Assembly (NCBI GenBank): GCA_023457935.1 | Contig: JAEXBA010000028.1 | Span: 1 to 60,114 of the forward strand | Reading direction: 5' to 3' | DNA from: Bacteroidota bacterium | GTDB lineage: Bacteria; Bacteroidota; Bacteroidia; Flavobacteriales; Weeksellaceae | Length of the DNA stretch: 60,114 nt | Part shown: in pieces, positions 16,998-24,153 of the stretch | Numbering within the stretch: the stretch's first letter is position 1 | Layout: each line of letters starts with the position of its first letter | Translations under genes and position numbers: made by a program | The notes under the pieces: generated by a model | What the model saw: only the letters and a program-made list of their open reading frames with translations | The model's database searches: none | What the model was told of the DNA's origin: nothing

Positions 16998-17927
16998 TTA
17001 AGTAAAAGAAGCCAGAATTTTATCCACGATTACCTGAGCCAGCTTTTCTTTGCTCTGATGTGTCCAGCCCGCAATATGAGGCGTTACAATAACTTTTTCG
17101 GAACTGAGCAGAAACTGCAGATCTTCACTGGTGTTCTCAATATTTTCAAAAGAGCTTTTTTCAAACTCCAGAACGTCCAGCGCTGCGCCTTTTATTTTAC
17201 CTGACTCCAGCGCTTCAACTAAACTTTTAGTTTTGATGTTTTTCCCTCTTGCGGTATTGATCAGATAGAAACTTTTTTTCATCTCTGAAATAAACTGTTG
17301 GTTTATCATAAACAGTGTCTCAGCAGTCAGCGGAACATGCAGACTCAGAATATCGGCTTCCTCTTTCAGGGTTTCCAAAGAAACCTGCGTTGCGAATTCA
17401 TCGCTCAAGTCCGGTAAAATATCATGAAAAATAACTCTGCAGCCAAAACCTGAAAATCTTTTAGCCACCGCTTTTCCCATATTGCCGTAGCCAATCAGGC
17501 CGACGGTTTTACCCAAAAGCTCGTCACCGCGGTTTTCTTCCCGCTTCCAGATTCCGCACTTTACTTCATCGCAACAGATATTGAAGCGGTGCATCAGCAT
17601 GAGCAGCATTCCCAAAACATGTTCCGCCACGGCATCTCTGTTGCCTTCTGGAGAATTAATCAGCTGAATGCCCAATTCGCTGGCCGCTTCTGTATCAATA
17701 TTTTCCATTCCGGCTCCTACGCGCGCTATAAATCTGAGATTCACCGCATTTTCAAGAAAACGGCGGTCTACAGGAATCCTGCTTCTGATAATCACTCCGC
17801 CGTAGTTCTGAATTTTCTTCAGAACCTCATCATAAGTGGAAAAATGATCTTCCTCAACTGTAAAACCTTGGGCGGTAAGCTGTTCCGAAATTAATGGATG
17901 GTTTGTATCCAGCTGAAGTATCTTCAC
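16998..17927 (-). CDS. D-isomer-specific 2-hydroxyacid dehydrogenase
   Basis: A 309-residue NAD-dependent dehydrogenase of the phosphoglycerate dehydrogenase type. Features are IARVGAGMENID (about 68-78), the nucleotide-binding GLIGYGNMG (143-151), and catalytic Arg 227 (INTARG), Glu 254 (DVLEFE) and His 284 (TPHIAGWT). It lacks the C-terminal ACT or ASB domains of long SerA forms. The product may be 3-phosphohydroxypyruvate or another 2-oxoacid; the substrate is not assigned. It lies 15 bp downstream of the thioesterase gene, same strand. Confidence 0.88.
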   Translation of the reverse strand: MKILQLDTNHPLISEQLTAQGFTVEEDHFSTYDEVLKKIQNYGGVIIRSRIPVDRRFLENAVNLRFIARVGAGMENIDTEAASELGIQLINSPEGNRDAVAEHVLGMLLMLMHRFNICCDEVKCGIWKREENRGDELLGKTVGLIGYGNMGKAVAKRFSGFGCRVIFHDILPDLSDEFATQVSLETLKEEADILSLHVPLTAETLFMINQQFISEMKKSFYLINTARGKNIKTKSLVEALESGKIKGAALDVLEFEKSSFENIENTSEDLQFLLSSEKVIVTPHIAGWTHQSKEKLAQVIVDKILASFT

Positions 17928-17942
17928 GTCGAAAAAATTAAA

Positions 17943-18467
17943 TTACTGGTTGGCAGGATCACAGAAAAGCTTGCGCAGCTCAACTGAATCTTTTGCCTTC
18001 ATTCTACCTGAAAGAATAAGCGAAAGTTCTTTTCTTCTCAATGCTGCAGCGAAACGTTCTTTTTCCAGATCCGTTTCCGGTTCCAGCTGAGGAATAGGCA
18101 CCGGTTTATTATATTCATCCACCGCAACAAAAGTATAGATACCTTCATTCGTATGGATTTTTTCGCCTTTAATAGGATCGTCCAGCCAAACATCAACATA
18201 AATTTCCATTGAAGTTGAAAAGGCGCGCGAAACTTTTGATTCCAGAACAACAATTCCTGCTTCCGGAATCGGATGATTGAAGGAAACATGATTCACAGAA
18301 GCCGTTACTACTCTGCGTGCACAGTGGCGCGCTGCAGAAATCGATGCACAACGGTCCATTTTTGCCAGTAGTTCTCCGCCAAAAAGGTTTCGGAGTGAGT
18401 TGGTTTCGTTCGGAAGAACGATATTGGTCATGATGGTTAAGGAGTCTGACGCTTTTTTGGCTTCCAT
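17943..18467 (-). CDS. Acyl-CoA thioesterase (hotdog fold)
   Basis: About 174 residues from the chosen start MEAKKASDSLTIM. The hotdog domain carries NSLRNLFGGELLAKMDRCASISAARHC, the YciA/BFIT-type signature, and the basic HVSFNHPIPEAGIVVLE strand. The C-terminus is a helical lysine/arginine-rich extension. It hydrolyses acyl-CoA to free acid and CoA. An alternative start at 18497 would lengthen it by ten residues. Either way it overlaps the 3' end of the HU-like gene (31 or 61 bp), in the lysine codon-rich part of that gene, so translational coupling is likely. Confidence 0.85.
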   Translation of the reverse strand: MEAKKASDSLTIMTNIVLPNETNSLRNLFGGELLAKMDRCASISAARHCARRVVTASVNHVSFNHPIPEAGIVVLESKVSRAFSTSMEIYVDVWLDDPIKGEKIHTNEGIYTFVAVDEYNKPVPIPQLEPETDLEKERFAAALRRKELSLILSGRMKAKDSVELRKLFCDPANQ

Positions 18468-19231
18468 TTTTTCTTGGTATTTTTCTTGGAAGTCCATTTT
18501 TTAGTGGAGTTCCATTTTTTTGTAGTTGTAACAGGTACTGCGGCAATTTTAGCCAAAGAATCCTTGGCAATGCTGTCCGCAATGGCTTTCTGTTTGACTG
18601 AATCAGTTACAGTTTGTTGCTTTTTTTCAATCCTGTGGGTTGAATTTTTTACGGTGATATCATCGAATGTTTTTTTTCCGAAAAGGCGTTCTTTCTGCGT
18701 AATTCCGAAATAAGCGAGGCCAATAACCGGTAATCCAACAAGGAAAATCCACAGTATAGAAGTATTGAAGCGGTAATTTCCGGTTTCCGGTTCCTGAACC
18801 TGGGTTTCCGTGCTTTCCGTAATGTTATTGATTTCTGAAAGATTGATTTCTTCAAGACCGTAAAAATCAGGTGTTTCTGTCTGAATTCTTTCACCTTTAA
18901 AAACCAGCTGATTCTCTGAAACAAAAAACTCACCGATTCTGTCGATAAAAAAAGTATCGTTCTTCAGAAGAAGATTCTTCCAGTAATCGGTCTGCACTTT
19001 CAGTTCGTGCGCAGCAGCAGTAAGCCCTTTTGAACTCAGAAAATCAAGAAGTTCAGAATTTTCTGCATGGTAATCTGCTTCAAACCGGATTTCTTTTCCC
19101 GGCGGTAAAATGGTTTTCTGATCGGAATTCAGAACAGCCCGTGAGTTTTCGGTAAAGAATATACCAAAACCGGGAACGGTAACCTTCCCTTTTTTCTTCA
19201 GCAACTCAAGAATTCCTTCGGTAATTTTCAT
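18437..19231 (-). CDS. HU/CCDC81-like single-pass membrane protein with K/W-rich tail
   Basis: 264 residues. The N-terminal part (1-120) has two halves resembling the HU-CCDC81 fold of Bacteroidota (LKKKGKVTVPGFGIFF, then FFIDRIGEFFVSENQLVFKG). One membrane helix spans about 158-176 (SILWIFLVGLPVIGLAYFGI). The remainder is a charged linker ending in a KKW-type low-complexity tail (TKKWNSTKKWTSKKN). Relatives usually end in a SPOR domain that binds denuded peptidoglycan; here none is seen, and the tail may replace it. A division or envelope role is inferred. Its 3' end overlaps the thioesterase gene. Confidence 0.75.
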   Translation of the reverse strand: MKITEGILELLKKKGKVTVPGFGIFFTENSRAVLNSDQKTILPPGKEIRFEADYHAENSELLDFLSSKGLTAAAHELKVQTDYWKNLLLKNDTFFIDRIGEFFVSENQLVFKGERIQTETPDFYGLEEINLSEINNITESTETQVQEPETGNYRFNTSILWIFLVGLPVIGLAYFGITQKERLFGKKTFDDITVKNSTHRIEKKQQTVTDSVKQKAIADSIAKDSLAKIAAVPVTTTKKWNSTKKWTSKKNTKKKWKPKKRQTP

Positions 19232-19274
19232 TAGGCCGCAAATTTAAACCTTTTTTACGTTTTATAAAACCAAA

Positions 19275-19296
19275 ATAAAAAGACTGCCGTTGGCAG
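19275..19296 (-). terminator. Terminator of the T9SS-cargo gene
   Basis: On the minus strand CTGCC (19296-19292) pairs with GGCAG (19288-19284), loop AAC, followed by TCTTTTTATTTT. About 28 bp after the stop of the preceding gene. Confidence 0.75.
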
Positions 19297-19323
19297 CCTT
19301 TCCATACTGTTAAGCAACAGTTG

Positions 19324-20007
19324 TTATTTTATGAATTTCACTGCTTCTGTCTCTGTTCCGTTGGAAACTCTTACAATGTAAGTTCCTTTCTGATCCATAT
19401 TAAGATCAACAGGATTACCATTAGATTTAACATTGAAATTTCTCAGAACCTTACCGCTGAAGTCGTATACCGTTACGGTAAGATTTCCTGACTTCGGTGT
19501 ATAAAGCCTGCCTTCTGAAACAAATGATTTTGCTTTGATCCTGGTTAATTCAGCAATACCCAAAGCTCCCAAAGTAGTAGTTCCGGTAAAACCGTAAGCA
19601 TCAGTTGTTCCGCCAATAATAATATCATTGGACTGCGAAGTGGCCCCGTTCTGCTGATTTTTAAAAACCAGCCCTAATTGGTCTACAGCGTAATTAGTAG
19701 GAAGAACAGAACCGCCATTGGTCCACACTTTTGTATTCAGATTTACCGTTGGTTCATAAGCCGAAATTGCTGAATTCCATACCATTTCAACATTCGAATC
19801 GGTCCAGGCATCCTCATAAGAGGATGTAGGAACCCACATATGTATCCAGAAACTCGGAGTACCAAAACCAGGACTGTACAGACTATAGTCGTTCGACTGA
19901 CCATAGGTAAGCTTAATAACTCCGTCCGACACTGGAGTTACTACAAGCTGAGCAGATAATGTAGCTGCAGTAAACAGCATACATAGAAATGAATAAAATT
20001 TTGTCAT
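19324..20007 (-). CDS. Secreted protein with type IX sorting domain
   Basis: 227 residues: signal peptide MTKFYSFLCMLFTAATLSAQ, a central part of about 130 residues without recognised family (tyrosine/serine/tryptophan-rich, with WIHMWVPTSSYEDAWTDSN), and a C-terminal Por/T9SS type A sorting domain from about residue 160. The sorting domain shows the signature blocks LTVYD-type VTVYDFSGKVLRNF, then DLNMDQKGTYIVRV and a terminal VKFIK. It is predicted to cross the outer membrane by the type IX system and to be attached or released. No catalytic motif is visible; a possible starch-module-like beta domain is speculation. Confidence 0.88.
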   Translation of the reverse strand: MTKFYSFLCMLFTAATLSAQLVVTPVSDGVIKLTYGQSNDYSLYSPGFGTPSFWIHMWVPTSSYEDAWTDSNVEMVWNSAISAYEPTVNLNTKVWTNGGSVLPTNYAVDQLGLVFKNQQNGATSQSNDIIIGGTTDAYGFTGTTTLGALGIAELTRIKAKSFVSEGRLYTPKSGNLTVTVYDFSGKVLRNFNVKSNGNPVDLNMDQKGTYIVRVSNGTETEAVKFIK

Positions 20008-20033
20008 TTTTTAATTGTTTAAAGTTAACTGAA

Positions 20034-20041
20034 CAAAAATA
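20034..20041 (-). promoter_or_regulatory. -7 element of the T9SS-cargo promoter
   Basis: TATTTTTG on the minus strand, 26 bp before the ATG at 20007. It separates this gene from the TonB receptor gene upstream. Confidence 0.5.
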
Positions 20042-20081
20042 TTTCATTTTCTCAAAAGCTCATTATAAAATTTTCACTTTT

Positions 20082-22184
20082 TTATCTGAAGTAAAAACTC
20101 ACACCAAACATAAAATTAGTTCCGGCCTGCGCGAAATAATACGGCCCTTCATAAACATAACCGTTATTTACATATTTTCTGTTAAATATATTATTGACCA
20201 GAAGCTTAAAATCAATATCGGTACGGTTCAGGTTCAGCGTGTATTTTGCATTAAAATCAGCAAGATAATAGGCAGGAAGTTTCAGTTCTTCATTATGCGT
20301 ATTATCGAGATACTGACCTCCAACGTACTGATTCTGAATTCCTAAACTAAAGTTATCTGCAGGCGAATAGTTCAGCAAAAGGTTGGCGATAAAGTTCGGG
20401 GAAAATGAAATCGGAGTTTTTCCAAGACTGGTGATTGCACCGTTTATTTCCTGGTTAAAATCGATGTTCTTATTGTCGCTTAAAGACAGGTTTCCTGAAA
20501 GATTCCAGCCTTGTGCCAGTTTTGCTGCTGCTCCAAGCTCCAGACCCATACGGTAGGATTTTCCTGAGTTGGTTCTGATAAATTCTCCAATATTGCTAAT
20601 CTGGCCGTTCAAAACAAGCTGATTTACATAATACATATAATAAGCATTGGCTGTAAACTGCAGATTTCCAAACAGTTTTTCAACTCCTGCTTCAAAATCG
20701 TGTAAAGATTCTGCTTCGGTTTCGGGATTGGCAAAAAGATCGTCCCGGTTGGGTTCACGGTGGGCATTGGCATAAGAAACAAATACTTTTCCTTCAGGAA
20801 TTCTGTATGAAATTCCTGCTTTTGGATTAAAGAAGGTCCATTTCCGGTTCAAATCCATGCCTTCACCGTCGCCTTCCATCAGTATTTTGGTATCGTAGCC
20901 GATATTTCTAAGCTGGAGGTCTCCAAAGATTTCAAAGTCATTCAACCTGATGATGGCTTTCGCAAAACCTGAAATCTCATTCTTAACCGAGCGGTTTCGG
21001 TAGTACTCATATTCCTGAATTTCAGGAAAATACACGCCACTGACATCGCCATAATGCCTTCCGAAATACTGGTTTGCTACTGCGCCGAAATTAAGATCAA
21101 GATGATCCAGTTTGCCGTAAAGCGTAGAAATTATCCCGTAAAAATCATTGTCTAACCACTTTCTTCTTATAAAATCGGAGGAAGTTACAGTTCCCTGATC
21201 GGATAGATTATACTTCGAAAACTCTGCATCCTGTTTATAGTTTTCGTAATAACCTTTTCCGATAGTATAATGAGCTGTGGTTTCCAGATTCCAGTTTTCA
21301 TTCAGAGTCTGGTTCCATAAAAACTGGAAATGGTTCTGCCGGTAATTATCGGTTTCATTATCATAAAAACCCACAATTTCACTCCAGTCTGAGTTGTAAA
21401 TGGCCCCGGAATAATTGTAACGCGGATTGGTTTCCCAGGTGGCTTTATCAATTCCGTTCCACGCCTGATAAGTTTTTTCTTTTCCGCCAAAAGCCAGAAG
21501 CCGCAACTTTGTTCTGTTTTCTTCGAACATTGCCGTAAAATTGTACGAATCGAGGTTGGAAGCAGCCCTGTCGATATAGCCGTCCGAATGTATCTTCGTA
21601 TATCTTCCCATCAGTGAGAGCCGGTTGTTCCAGAATTTTCCCGACCCGATTTCCGCAGAATATTTATAGGTATTGAATGAGCCGTAAGAATTATCGGACT
21701 TCATATAAAACTGCTCTTCCGGTTCTTTGGAAATAACATTCACGCTGGCGCCAAAAGCCGAAACTCCGTTGGACGAAGTTCCCACACCGCGCTGAATCAC
21801 AATCTGCGAGGCAGAACTCGTAAGATCCGGAACATCAACAAAAAAAGTTCCCTGCGATTCCGAATCGTTGTACGGAACGCCGTTCATCATCACATTAATG
21901 GAAGTGCCGCCAACACCACGGATTCTGAAACCGGTGTAACCAACGCCGTTTCCTGCATCGGAAGTGGAAATAACTGAGGTCTGGTTTTTCAGGAGAATCG
22001 GCAAATCCTGACCAAGATTTTTCTGATCAAGGTCTTTTTCTACACTGATAATTTCTTTGGCAACCGGAAGGCGCTTCAGCAGGGTAACTTCCTGAATGTT
22101 TGATTCGCTGATGGAATCGTTCTGAATCTGTGCATAAAACACAGCCGGACTCAGGCAGAGTCCTAAAATAAAAAATCCTTTCAT
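20082..22184 (-). CDS. TonB-dependent receptor under thiamine control (Omr1-like)
   Basis: A 700-residue outer-membrane receptor. Signal peptide 1-19; plug domain about 40-160 (VISTSDAGNGVGYTGFRIRG, then the VMMNGVPYND and QIVIQRGVGTSSNGVSAFGASVNV blocks). The remainder is a 22-strand-type barrel ending in an aromatic (GVSFYFR), with the C-terminal NNIFNRKYVNNGY motif of TonB receptors. There is no CarboxypepD-type N-terminal domain. A TPP riboswitch sits in its leader, so the ligand is probably thiamine, a phosphate of it, or a pyrimidine/thiazole precursor. Similar thiamine-regulated receptors are known from Bacteroidota. No inner-membrane thiamine transporter is adjacent. Confidence 0.92.
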   Translation of the reverse strand: MKGFFILGLCLSPAVFYAQIQNDSISESNIQEVTLLKRLPVAKEIISVEKDLDQKNLGQDLPILLKNQTSVISTSDAGNGVGYTGFRIRGVGGTSINVMMNGVPYNDSESQGTFFVDVPDLTSSASQIVIQRGVGTSSNGVSAFGASVNVISKEPEEQFYMKSDNSYGSFNTYKYSAEIGSGKFWNNRLSLMGRYTKIHSDGYIDRAASNLDSYNFTAMFEENRTKLRLLAFGGKEKTYQAWNGIDKATWETNPRYNYSGAIYNSDWSEIVGFYDNETDNYRQNHFQFLWNQTLNENWNLETTAHYTIGKGYYENYKQDAEFSKYNLSDQGTVTSSDFIRRKWLDNDFYGIISTLYGKLDHLDLNFGAVANQYFGRHYGDVSGVYFPEIQEYEYYRNRSVKNEISGFAKAIIRLNDFEIFGDLQLRNIGYDTKILMEGDGEGMDLNRKWTFFNPKAGISYRIPEGKVFVSYANAHREPNRDDLFANPETEAESLHDFEAGVEKLFGNLQFTANAYYMYYVNQLVLNGQISNIGEFIRTNSGKSYRMGLELGAAAKLAQGWNLSGNLSLSDNKNIDFNQEINGAITSLGKTPISFSPNFIANLLLNYSPADNFSLGIQNQYVGGQYLDNTHNEELKLPAYYLADFNAKYTLNLNRTDIDFKLLVNNIFNRKYVNNGYVYEGPYYFAQAGTNFMFGVSFYFR

Positions 22185-22213
22185 TCTTTTAATTTTGTTA
22201 AGATTAATTGAAT

Positions 22214-22221
22214 AAAAGGGG
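22214..22221 (-). promoter_or_regulatory. Possible anti-aptamer pairing element of the TPP leader
   Basis: The minus strand reads CCCCTTTT, complementary over 7 bases to AAAGGGG (22351-22345) in the 5' strand of the aptamer. It lies about 30 nt before the receptor start codon. Pairing would exclude formation of aptamer helix P1/P2. This is inference from complementarity only. Confidence 0.35.
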
Positions 22222-22246
22222 CGATTAAAATGAGTTGATGATGAAA

Positions 22247-22274
22247 ATTTTCAACTTTCCATTTTCAACTTTCC
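22247..22274. repeat. Perfect tandem duplication of a 14-mer in the TPP leader
   Basis: Two head-to-tail copies of ATTTTCAACTTTCC (plus strand) at 22247-22260 and 22261-22274. They sit between the aptamer and the receptor start codon. Confidence 0.9.
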
Positions 22275-22286
22275 ATTGGAAAATCC

Positions 22287-22353
22287 CTAAACAGCATTAC
22301 CTGTTCCAGGTTCATTGGGTATAATCTCAGCCGCAAAAGCAGCACCCCTTTAG
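22287..22353 (-). promoter_or_regulatory. TPP riboswitch (THI element)
   Basis: On the minus strand P1 is CTAAA (22353-22349) with TTTAG (22291-22287). Between them lie the invariant blocks GGGGTGCTGC, GCTGAGATTATACCC, GAACCTGGAACAGGTAATGCTG in the standard order and spacing of thi boxes. The gene downstream is a TonB-dependent receptor. Confidence 0.95.
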
Positions 22354-22383
22354 TTTCTAACCGCGAAAGTATGAAAAATTTAA

Positions 22384-23100
22384 TTAGTATCTGTTATTCC
22401 GGGTGTCTACAAAGAAATAATTGTTACCGTCTTTGGTAACTTCGAAAAGACCGGCAAGTTTCCAGCTGAAATTCCTTTTAATATCCGCGTATACAACAGG
22501 AACTACAATGTTATTGTCCTTATCCACCACTCCGAACTTATCGTCTTTAACCACAAGTATCATAGGATTTTCAACATCATTGCCTTCCATCACGTGCACA
22601 AGCTGATACTGCGGTGCAATCTGCATATATTTCGCGCCGGTACTTTGCACTGTTTTAGAAATTCCGAATTTACCGTTCTCTGAGTAGCCGTAATAAACCT
22701 GCTTCACGAAAGCATTGGAACATTTACCAAGATCCGCCTTTTTGAATTCATAAACGGTTTTTCCGGTTTTATCAATGCGGTAATCTTTTCCGTTTTTGAT
22801 GACAGAAGCGTAATTATCTGAGCCGTAAAGTCTAACCTGCTCGTTCGGTGAATTAAGAAGCGTACATTCTTCAGTAAAAAATCCGACATTACTGTAGGCC
22901 GGAGCAATAACTGTTTTGGAATTCTGGTTGATAAATCCGTAAAGTCCTTTCGTTTTTTTGGGAATTAAACCGGCAACTGCTGTTCTCGCAGAACCTGAAG
23001 AATTGGAAACAACTGCAGCAAAATTTTCCTGCGGAGTACTGCTCTGTGCCGAAGAAAAAGCAGGAATAAGCACTAAAGCGCTGAATAAAAGAGTTTTCAT
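22384..23100 (-). CDS. Secreted WG-repeat protein (paralogue 1)
   Basis: 238 residues: signal peptide MKTLLFSALVLIPAFSSAQ, then WG-type beta repeats (LYGFINQNSKTVIAPAYSNV near residue 54, and FGVVDKDNNIVVPVVYADI near residue 192). Such repeats have the form G(x)I(D/N)...(I/V)xPxYxxV. No catalytic motif is seen. It is about 50% identical by eye to the protein encoded next door (23218-23964), with the shared block NVGFFTE(E/D)C and the ending AGLFEVTKDGNNYFFVDTRN. The function of WG repeats is unknown. Confidence 0.85.
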   Translation of the reverse strand: MKTLLFSALVLIPAFSSAQSSTPQENFAAVVSNSSGSARTAVAGLIPKKTKGLYGFINQNSKTVIAPAYSNVGFFTEECTLLNSPNEQVRLYGSDNYASVIKNGKDYRIDKTGKTVYEFKKADLGKCSNAFVKQVYYGYSENGKFGISKTVQSTGAKYMQIAPQYQLVHVMEGNDVENPMILVVKDDKFGVVDKDNNIVVPVVYADIKRNFSWKLAGLFEVTKDGNNYFFVDTRNNRY

Positions 23101-23119
23101 ATTGGTGTTTTTGTTTTTC

Positions 23120-23151
23120 CAAATATAAAAACTTTATAAGCTATTCGCCAA
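23120..23151 (-). promoter_or_regulatory. Promoter of WG-repeat paralogue 1
   Basis: On the minus strand TTG (23151-23149), 21 nt, TATATTTG (23127-23120). 19 bp before the ATG; it shows the two paralogues are not simply one transcript. Confidence 0.5.
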
Positions 23152-23217
23152 AAGATGTAAACAATTTACGTAATTTTTCGTATTAAGATTAGGGATTTTA
23201 TTCTGCATATCCGAACA

Positions 23218-23964
23218 TTACCGGTAAGCACGGTTCCTGGAGTCCACGTAATAATATTCCTTTCCGTCCTTCGAAACCTGAAAAAGGCGGGCAAGCTTCC
23301 AGCTGTAATTGGGCTTGATATCTGCGTAATCAAATGGCACTATAATTTTATTGTTTACGTCGATAATACCGAATCTGTTATTGTGTGAAGCGATAATCAT
23401 AGGATTGTTCAAATCGTCTCCCTCAAGAATATGCACGTACTGATACTGCGGATAAATACGGTACTGCCGGTAATCTTCAGGATTCTCGAAAACCGAATCT
23501 TCAATGATGCCATAGAAACCGTTTTTCATATACCCGTGAAAAAGCTGTTTTTTAAATCCATTTTCGCATTTCCCAAGATCAGAATCCTTAAAACGGTACA
23601 CGCGCTTTCCACGCTGATCAATTCTGAAATCAATTCCGTCTGCCCGCACAGAAGCATATTTTGACGAACCGAATTTTCTCACTTTTTCATTGGGAGAACT
23701 CAGCAGGTTACAGTCTTCAGTAAAAAAACCAACATTGGAATACACAGGTTTGATGATCACTTTGCCTTTCTGGTTCTTGAAACCAAAATTTCCCTGTTGC
23801 CGGAAAGGAATCAGCGCTGCAACGGAATCATTAATCTTAACCAAATCCGGGTTTGATTGGGCAACTGTTTTTTTTGCATAAATTTTACCTGAATTCGCTT
23901 TCCCCGTCTGCGCAAAAGCAACCATGCAGAACAGTGAAAACACGAACTGAAACATTCTCTTCAT
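23218..23964 (-). CDS. Secreted WG-repeat protein (paralogue 2)
   Basis: 248 residues with signal peptide MKRMFQFVFSLFCMVAFAQ. The WG-type repeats are NFGFKNQKGKVIIKPVYSNV and FGIIDVNNKIIVPFDYADI. The C-terminus ARLFQVSKDGKEYYYVDSRN matches that of the neighbour, so the pair arose by tandem duplication. It diverges from the aconitase gene. No function can be assigned. Confidence 0.85.
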   Translation of the reverse strand: MKRMFQFVFSLFCMVAFAQTGKANSGKIYAKKTVAQSNPDLVKINDSVAALIPFRQQGNFGFKNQKGKVIIKPVYSNVGFFTEDCNLLSSPNEKVRKFGSSKYASVRADGIDFRIDQRGKRVYRFKDSDLGKCENGFKKQLFHGYMKNGFYGIIEDSVFENPEDYRQYRIYPQYQYVHILEGDDLNNPMIIASHNNRFGIIDVNNKIIVPFDYADIKPNYSWKLARLFQVSKDGKEYYYVDSRNRAYR

Positions 23965-24104
23965 AACGCCTTTTTTGCAAAATATTTGCCAATTATGTAA
24001 AATTCTTTAATGAAACCGTCCTTCATTATGCTAAAGATAGATTTCTTTCATCATATTTATACTTATTCTAAATGAAATACACCGCAAAAAAACTTAATTT
24101 TTTG

Positions 24105-24112
24105 TACTTTTG
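24105..24112 (+). promoter_or_regulatory. -7 element of the aconitase promoter
   Basis: TACTTTTG, 41 bp before the aconitase ATG; no clear TTG at -33. Confidence 0.45.
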
Positions 24113-24153
24113 GGCAACTTTAATCAAACAGATAATTCAAAAACTTTTACGAT

